Shown here: one piece after another, positions 58,097 to 64,000 of the stretch
Layout of the letters: each line of letters starts with the position of its first letter
Position numbering within the stretch: position 1 is the stretch's first letter
Source: Rhinopithecus roxellana
Taxonomy: Eukaryota; Chordata; Mammalia; Primates; Cercopithecidae
DNA length: 64,000 bases
Assembly (NCBI RefSeq): GCF_007565055.1
Contig: NC_044554.1
Coordinates: forward strand, 138,135,463-138,199,462
Reading direction: 5' to 3'
Program-made: the position numbers and the translations under genes
The notes under the pieces: generated by a model
The model's database searches: none
What the model saw: only the letters and a program-made list of their open reading frames with translations
What the model was told of the DNA's origin: nothing

Positions 58097-59913
58097 CATT
58101 TGCTATTCTTAAATGTGTAGGACACTGTGTTTATTTTTTTCCCCATGGGATTGCATTTGGCTTCCAAGTAGTTTGATATTTGATCCAGAGTTGTAATATA
58201 TTTAGTTTCTTAAGAAAACAAAAATGTCTTTTATTGATATCACCATTATTATTAATTTTTGCAATTACATTATGATATCCAGAGTTCAGAGTGCAAAGAT
58301 AGAATAATCCTCTTGTTTCTGAACAACATAATAGCCTATTGGGTCTTCCAGGCCCTTCTGTGCTAGTAACATCATTCTTATCAAGTGGTTTTGTTCATCA
58401 ATTACTCACTTTCAGGGAAAGGTATAATTCATTTGAGATAAAAAAAAATAAGAGCTTTTTAAAAAAGTTATTGACTATATTAAAAGTTCTTAAAAATTAA
58501 TCTCATAAGATACTGAAACATCTACAGAAAAATAATAGAAAGTCTTTGATATTTAATATTAATAGCCGTGATTTTGAGATTGTTTTTAAGTTTGAATGAT
58601 AAATTTGCTTGTTATAGAATATATATACACTTCAACCAAGAAGAAACGATTACAAAGCAAATTTATTGGGAAACAAAAAGCAGTTTTTTAATCATGTTGA
58701 ACAATATTGATTTTAATGTTGTAAAATCCTCTGAACTCTGCTATGTGAGAGGACTAATTAAAATCACTTGAAACAGCTAAAGCATCTTATAATTTCTCTA
58801 TGTTATTCATAAATCCACTGCCTGGAGCAAGTAGAAGATATACAGATGGCTTAATTCAGCAAGTTCCTAAAGTGAGATGTTTCAAAAGCTCAGAGAAGAG
58901 TTTCTTATTAATGTACTTTCGTATTAATGAAATCCACAGAAAAGCAGGAATATATTTGGAAATTTTTGAAAAATAGATTTGTAACATGTTTTGCATGTAA
59001 GATATTTTTCTCACTCCATTTCTATTCATATATATGTAGATGACTTAACTGCTTCCTCCCAAGATTTTGATTTTATCATTGTGACTGACTCTAAACCTGG
59101 TTTTCCCACTGGCACCAGAAGAGAGTCTTTTCTTGGAATCTAGAGTCTCAGCTTTGCAGTTCTACAGGAGAAATCTTTCCTTCACCTTTCATAACATACA
59201 CACTATAGACAGACAGGCACCCTATACAAGAGGGGTGTGTGTGTGTGTGTGTGTGTACATACATCTTTAATTCAAAATAAATTTAAAAAACTGTTCCATT
59301 ATAAAAAGATTTGATTAAATGTACTCTTTTCACCTAGCTATAGTAAACTATCAATTTAATGTGAGAGAAATTTTATGAAATCTATACATAATTCATGAAA
59401 CCTTATTTTAGATACTAACTTTAATACATTTCCTTACCCAGGGGACCAATAGTGCAGGGGGTAAAAATTAATTGATCATAATTTCATCTTCTTTTTTATC
59501 CCTATTCTTTATAGAGTTACTAACAAACAGTGAAATAAACATGAGGTAACTGGATGAAGCACTGTTTATACCATCAGTCGACGATGCTCTTTATCAGTGT
59601 AGCCCAGATAAGCAACTAGGAGCTGAAACCCTTGGCAGAGTACTTTACCAATTGTACCTCTCATACTTACCGGGTGATTTCCAATGTATTCTGAGCTCCA
59701 TCTGAAGATGGTGTTTTAAAAGGTATTGCAACATTAAAAAGCAAAGCATAATAGCTAAATTAAAGAATTCCTATTAGAACTTCTTTTTACAAAAAGTGTA
59801 ACAAGTTTACCTGCCCCCAAATAACTATGCAGTGACATTTAGTTACATATAAAGAATTAAGTTTGCCTTTCTAATTTGGAAACTGTTAAAAGCATAAAGA
59901 CCAAAAGAAGTAG
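58097..59913. other. Unique non-coding sequence with a (GT)n
   Basis: Nothing gene-like. (GT)11 microsatellite at about 59,235-59,256. Confidence 0.45.
59235..59256. repeat. (GT)n microsatellite
   Basis: Uninterrupted GT run. Confidence 0.9.
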
Positions 59914-60053
59914 TCAGGCACTGTGGCCATGCCTATAATCCCAGTGCTTTGATAAACTGAAGCAGAAGGATTGCTTGAGGCCGGGAGTTCAAGATCAGCC
60001 TGGGCAACATAATGAAATCCACCCCATCTCTTAAAAAAACTGAAAATAAAAAA
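59914..60053 (+). mobile_element. Free left Alu monomer (FLAM-like)
   Basis: Single Alu left arm: GGCACTGTGGCCATGCCTAT, GGCCGGGAGTTCAAGATCAG, AATGAAATCC, then an A-rich tail. No right arm. Confidence 0.8.
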
Positions 60054-62078
60054 CAGGCAGCAGATATAAAGATATGATTCACAAAAAAGAAAATTTCAGT
60101 GGATAATACATGTATCTAAAAAAATTCAACCACATTTGCCATAAAAATGCAAATAAAATTAAATTGAGTGTCATTTTCTCTATCAAATTGGAAAATGTCT
60201 TTGAAAGATTCTGCAAAATGCTGCTAGATGTAGAATAAGACAGAAATGTTCATATTCTGCTAATGGGATATAAACTGTTACAATTTCTCTTGAAACAGTG
60301 GAGCAGTATATATCCTGAACTTAAAACACAGTTATGTATTTTTATTCTCTCCTCCAACCCAGTCTAGAAGATAATCAGAAATGCAATCAAACACTTGTAT
60401 GCAAAGATATTCTATTTAATATTCAATAATCAAAAAGAAGCAACTTAAATGTCTAACAAATTTAAAATATTATACTAATTATTGTATAACTGTATTATGA
60501 AATCGTATTTACCCATTGGAGATAAGGTTTTGGTAGAATATTTTACACCAGGAGAAAATGCTTACTCTATAATGGAAAGAGAAATAAGTTATATCAATGA
60601 GTCGGTTGTCTATTAATGTATGACGTATGCGCATAGAACCCCTTTTATAATAAATAGCAAATAAGTATAGAATGATTATGACAACTGTTTTTTTAAATAA
60701 AAACAATGTAAAAGTATTGAAAGTCTATACAACTGTAATTCTAAACCTAGATTTATTATTAATCTATATTTAAGCCAAAAATATTTATCAATTATAAGGC
60801 TTACATTCTTAGAACTATGATTAGCCTTGACTGAAATTTTTAGTTTTTATTTGGAATATTGACAGCTAGGAAAATAAAAAAATGTGCTTTTAACCATGCC
60901 AAAATACTGGGAAGTCTTATTCCTGTGTTATCTGTCAATTCTAGTGACTGGTAAGCAGACAGGAGGGAGATGGGGAATCTGGTTGCACTCTAGAAAGCAG
61001 TAAGAGACGCTGGCTGTGACAGTCACACAGGAAGTCAGATACTATGGTAATAGTTTTTTCATATAACAGATAATTGCAACTTTTTTCTAGAAGTTAAAAA
61101 ATAAGTAAAATATTTATTTAACTGATCACAGGTAACCAAACAATCATGAATACATTATTATGCAAAGTTTAAGGTGAATGGATAGATACTCTTTTTAATC
61201 ATAAGAGAGCTGCCACAGCAGAAATACTTCAAGGAAATTCTCAAGATTTTTACTCATTTTCCTCTATCTATTACCAGCAACCATAAAATGTTAGAAAAAT
61301 CAGAATATATGTGTTTAAAACAAGCAACCTGCATCTAATCCAAATGAAAAAAAATATCAGTCCCAGAAAGCTAGTCTTCATGATTGAACGTCAATCAGAG
61401 TCTGTTTCCTAGAATCCGTATTGTATTACCAAGGGGCAGAATGGTACTAAGTACACATATTTTGATGCACACCACACTAAAATGTATTGTGCGTGTCATC
61501 TTGGAAGAAGAAAAATTTCTACTGTATTCACTAGTTTCTAGATGTCGCAGTCATAAATATACCAGCTTGATATTTTCAATTCGAAAGAAATATGACCCTT
61601 ATAAATGCTGGCATTTGTATGTGGATACTTTCTGAGAAGATCAATTTATGCACAGTACTGTGAATGTAACCTGATAAATTTCCCTCTGATGTAACACAGA
61701 AGGCCTGCTTGACCAAATCTGTATGAAAATCAAGGAAGGGTGGTACCACTTTTTCTCCACTTGTGGATGGACGGATCATCATATGAACTAAAAGTTTCAT
61801 ATACTGCAACTTCTACTCATCAGTTCTGAAATGTCAACAGAGTTGGGCATGGAGCTTTTCATTTTCTACAAAGGTTTTCTCGAGACAACATCAGTTAGAT
61901 TTGAGACCAGGAAAAACACACTTTGATTAAGGCTTTGAAATTTCTCAAAGACAAAGAACAGAAGTCGATCTCATATTATGCACAGTCCAAATTATCATAC
62001 TAAAGCTAAAGATGAGAAATGGTGTTGGTGTTTTAACTCATTGCTGATTGGTTTCTAGCTGCTAAAATCTTTCATTTT
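60054..62078. other. Unique AT-rich non-coding sequence
   Basis: The 60,060-60,330 part (AAATTTCAGTGGATAATACA, ATGCAAATAAAATTAAATTG, CTGCTAATGGGATATAAACT) may be an old LINE remnant. Otherwise nothing recognised. Confidence 0.4.
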
Positions 62079-62089
62079 AAGAATATCTC

Positions 62090-62391
62090 GGGCCAGGCGC
62101 GGTGGCTTACGCCTGTAATCCCAGCATTTTGGGAGGCCAAGGCGGGTGGATCACGAGGTCAGCAGTTCGAGACCAGCCTGATAAACATGGTGAAACCCCG
62201 TCTCTACTAAAAATACAAAAAAAAAAAAGAAAGCTGAGCGTGGTGGCGGGCACCTGTAACCCCAGTGACTTGGGAGGCTGAGGCAGGAGAATCACTTGAA
62301 ACCGGAAGGCAGAGGTTGCAGTGAGCCGAGATTGTGCCACTGCACTCTAGCCTGGGCAGTAAAAGCAAAACTCCGTCTCAAAAAAAAAAAA
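62090..62391 (+). mobile_element. Alu SINE (AluS/Y-like)
   Basis: GGGCCAGGCGCGGTGGCTTA to a pure A tail. Perfect 11-bp target-site duplication AAGAATATCTC at 62,079-62,089 and 62,392-62,402. Confidence 0.95.
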
Positions 62392-62402
62392 AAGAATATC
62401 TC

Positions 62403-63909
62403 CATGAGAGAACCAGAAAAATGACAATGGACATATATTTCTCCAATAAATTGTTGTATGTTTCTCTTACTATTTTGAATCTGGAGTGTCTCTAGAAGAA
62501 ATACAAAGGTAAAGGTCGATCTTATGTCGGAATGTGGCTACCTTGTATATGGAATGGATATTGAAAAATAGATGTTGAAAATAAGCTCTGAAAAAGGGAT
62601 GGATAACTATAAAAATACTTAAACACTGTATGTTTATTCAAACGTATTGAAGCAATTTGGTTTTCAAATTGGACTAAGTAACAGCAACCTTTCATGATTT
62701 TTAAAATAGATTGCCCTTAGTTGTGTTCTGAACCATGATTTGAAGCTGTATTCTTTTTATATTTCAGAATACGAGATGGCTCAATTATGGAGGAAATGTG
62801 ACTCAATACATCTAAAAAGTATTCATTTGTCTATATGGAGATCAAAACATTTCTGCTTCTATCAGGTACTTTCTGATTAAATTTACATAAGTTACCTAAC
62901 ATCTCCGCTAGTTTTCTATCTCTGCAACAGAGATAACACTTCTGTCTACAAATAACAGAAAATTCAAAGAATTTAAATAAACTCTCTGTCGTCATTATTT
63001 TAGTATAAAATGTATTATTTAATTGTACCCTATTTGCTTATTTTCTTATAATGTCTCAATTTGTATGTGTAATGTATAACATATACATTTATATATTATG
63101 CTATTACCATATATTCTGCTGTCAGTCACTTTCTGTGATTACATGCATGCTGTCATGGAATGTCATATATCTGGAAGTGGGCTACAGTCTATTTCAGGTT
63201 GGAGGTATAATAGAATAGAATGTATGTTGTGCTTTTGTTAGTACAGCATTCTAAATACTTTTTTCTGATTCTTTGGACTAAAGTTTTCTTCTTTTGTCTG
63301 CTTCTTTCATATGACTTAGCATTTACTCAGTTGCAATATTTTTTTTTTTTAATTTAAATGCTTCTCCCCTAAATTTGCCTCTATTCTATCATCTTAGGTA
63401 AATATCTGCTCTCTTCGATTAGTTCATAGCAACTGATTTATATTTTGAATCTTTGTGTGACTTTCAAAAGTATTGCATTCTTAATTTTTTCTTGGATTAA
63501 ACTGTCCAAAGGAATAAAAAAGATGAATTTTTGAAACTAAGCTTTTCTGTATGCCATCATTCACGAATTCCCTAAGATCCAAATTATAATTTGCACATAA
63601 TAAGGCCTCTAAAGTTGAATTTCAGTAGACATTATGCTATCAGCTGGGTTGGAAGGAGTTGAGAAAGGGGTTGACTCATAAGGAGATACATCCAATACAG
63701 TCATCACTAAATCATGAAATCCTATTTTTTACCACTCCTAGATGAGATATAGCTCATGAAAAGGTATCTCCACTGATTCAAGGTTTTAGCAGATGAGTCT
63801 GAAAATGCTGCCAAAATCAAAACTAAATGTTCATGTTTTTCTTCTACACATTTGTTTTGCCTAGAAGGAAATGTAACCCCAGAAAATTCAAGTTGCCTGT
63901 ACAAGTTCA
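62403..63909. other. Unique AT-rich non-coding sequence
   Basis: No gene. GGAAGGAGTTGAGAAAGGGG at 63,650 resembles GAAGGAGTTGAGAAGGGG at 15,866, a possible weak extension of the duplicon. Confidence 0.4.
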
Positions 63910-63990
63910 GCCAGGATTGACTTAAATAATCTTGAATAAGTTACTTAACCTTTAAGATTCCAACATAGCTTTCTCTATTGAATAGGAATA
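63910..63990 (+). repeat. Possible MIR fragment at the window edge
   Basis: ATCTTGAATAAGTTACTTAA, then CCTTTAAGATTCC, resembles the MIR core. Cut by the window end. Confidence 0.4.
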
Positions 63991-64000
63991 GTTGTGGTGG

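Overview
This is a primate nuclear genome window that is almost entirely non-coding. It is AT-rich and dense in Alu, L1, MaLR and ERV insertions. I see no intact host protein-coding gene and no recognisable tRNA or rRNA gene. The three youngest-looking Alus (near 6.9, 7.3 and 53.2 kb) carry right-arm bases (GAGATCTGGCCACTGC, with 'CAAGCCTGTAATCC' at the start of the two with a left arm) that from memory fit the Old World monkey AluY lineage rather than human AluY. An Old World monkey is therefore the most likely source.

Two processed pseudogenes are the only gene-like objects. A PHPT1 (phosphohistidine phosphatase) retrocopy lies at about 21.77-22.36 kb with a one-base frameshift, a poly(A) tail and a matched 16-bp target-site duplication. 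An SSB (La autoantigen) retrocopy lies at about 50.38-52.25 kb. It has a lost start codon, three nonsense codons and one frameshift, but an open 249-codon C-terminal half and an unusually long GC- and CpG-rich 5' leader inside its target-site duplication.

Under the transposons lies an old tandem segmental duplication, seen by reading the unique sequence against itself. Blocks at about 1.4-2.4, 2.5-3.0, 3.7-5.2 and 5.4-9.7 kb (unit 1) recur in the same order and orientation at about 10.9-11.4, 16.8-18.5 and 28.9-32.0 kb (unit 2) and, in part, at about 37.3-38.4 kb (unit 3). A further block at about 11.6-13.0 kb recurs at 44.6-45.8 kb. The units have since been stretched by different insertions.

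Layout: 0-13 kb, unit 1 and the start of unit 2, with an MST/THE1-type LTR and several Alus. 13-20 kb, unit 2 with an unassigned GC-rich block (16.1-16.8 kb), an old L1 3' end and a young antisense Alu. 20-28.9 kb, a nest: an old L1 that received the PHPT1 retrocopy and a full MaLR provirus, the latter hit by a solo HERV-W-type LTR (LTR17). A 52-bp-arm inverted repeat lies just upstream at 20.46-20.60 kb. 28.9-38.4 kb, rest of unit 2 and start of unit 3, with MLT1, MIR and hAT fragments. 38.9-44.7 kb, a second nest of L1s in both orientations with an MLT1A LTR, an Alu, a younger internally deleted L1P and an ERV1-like LTR. 44.7-64 kb, mainly unique AT-rich sequence with scattered Alus, an L1 3' end and the SSB retrocopy.

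Family names come from remembered consensus features, not a database search. Repeat boundaries without a visible target-site duplication are good to roughly 10-30 bp.
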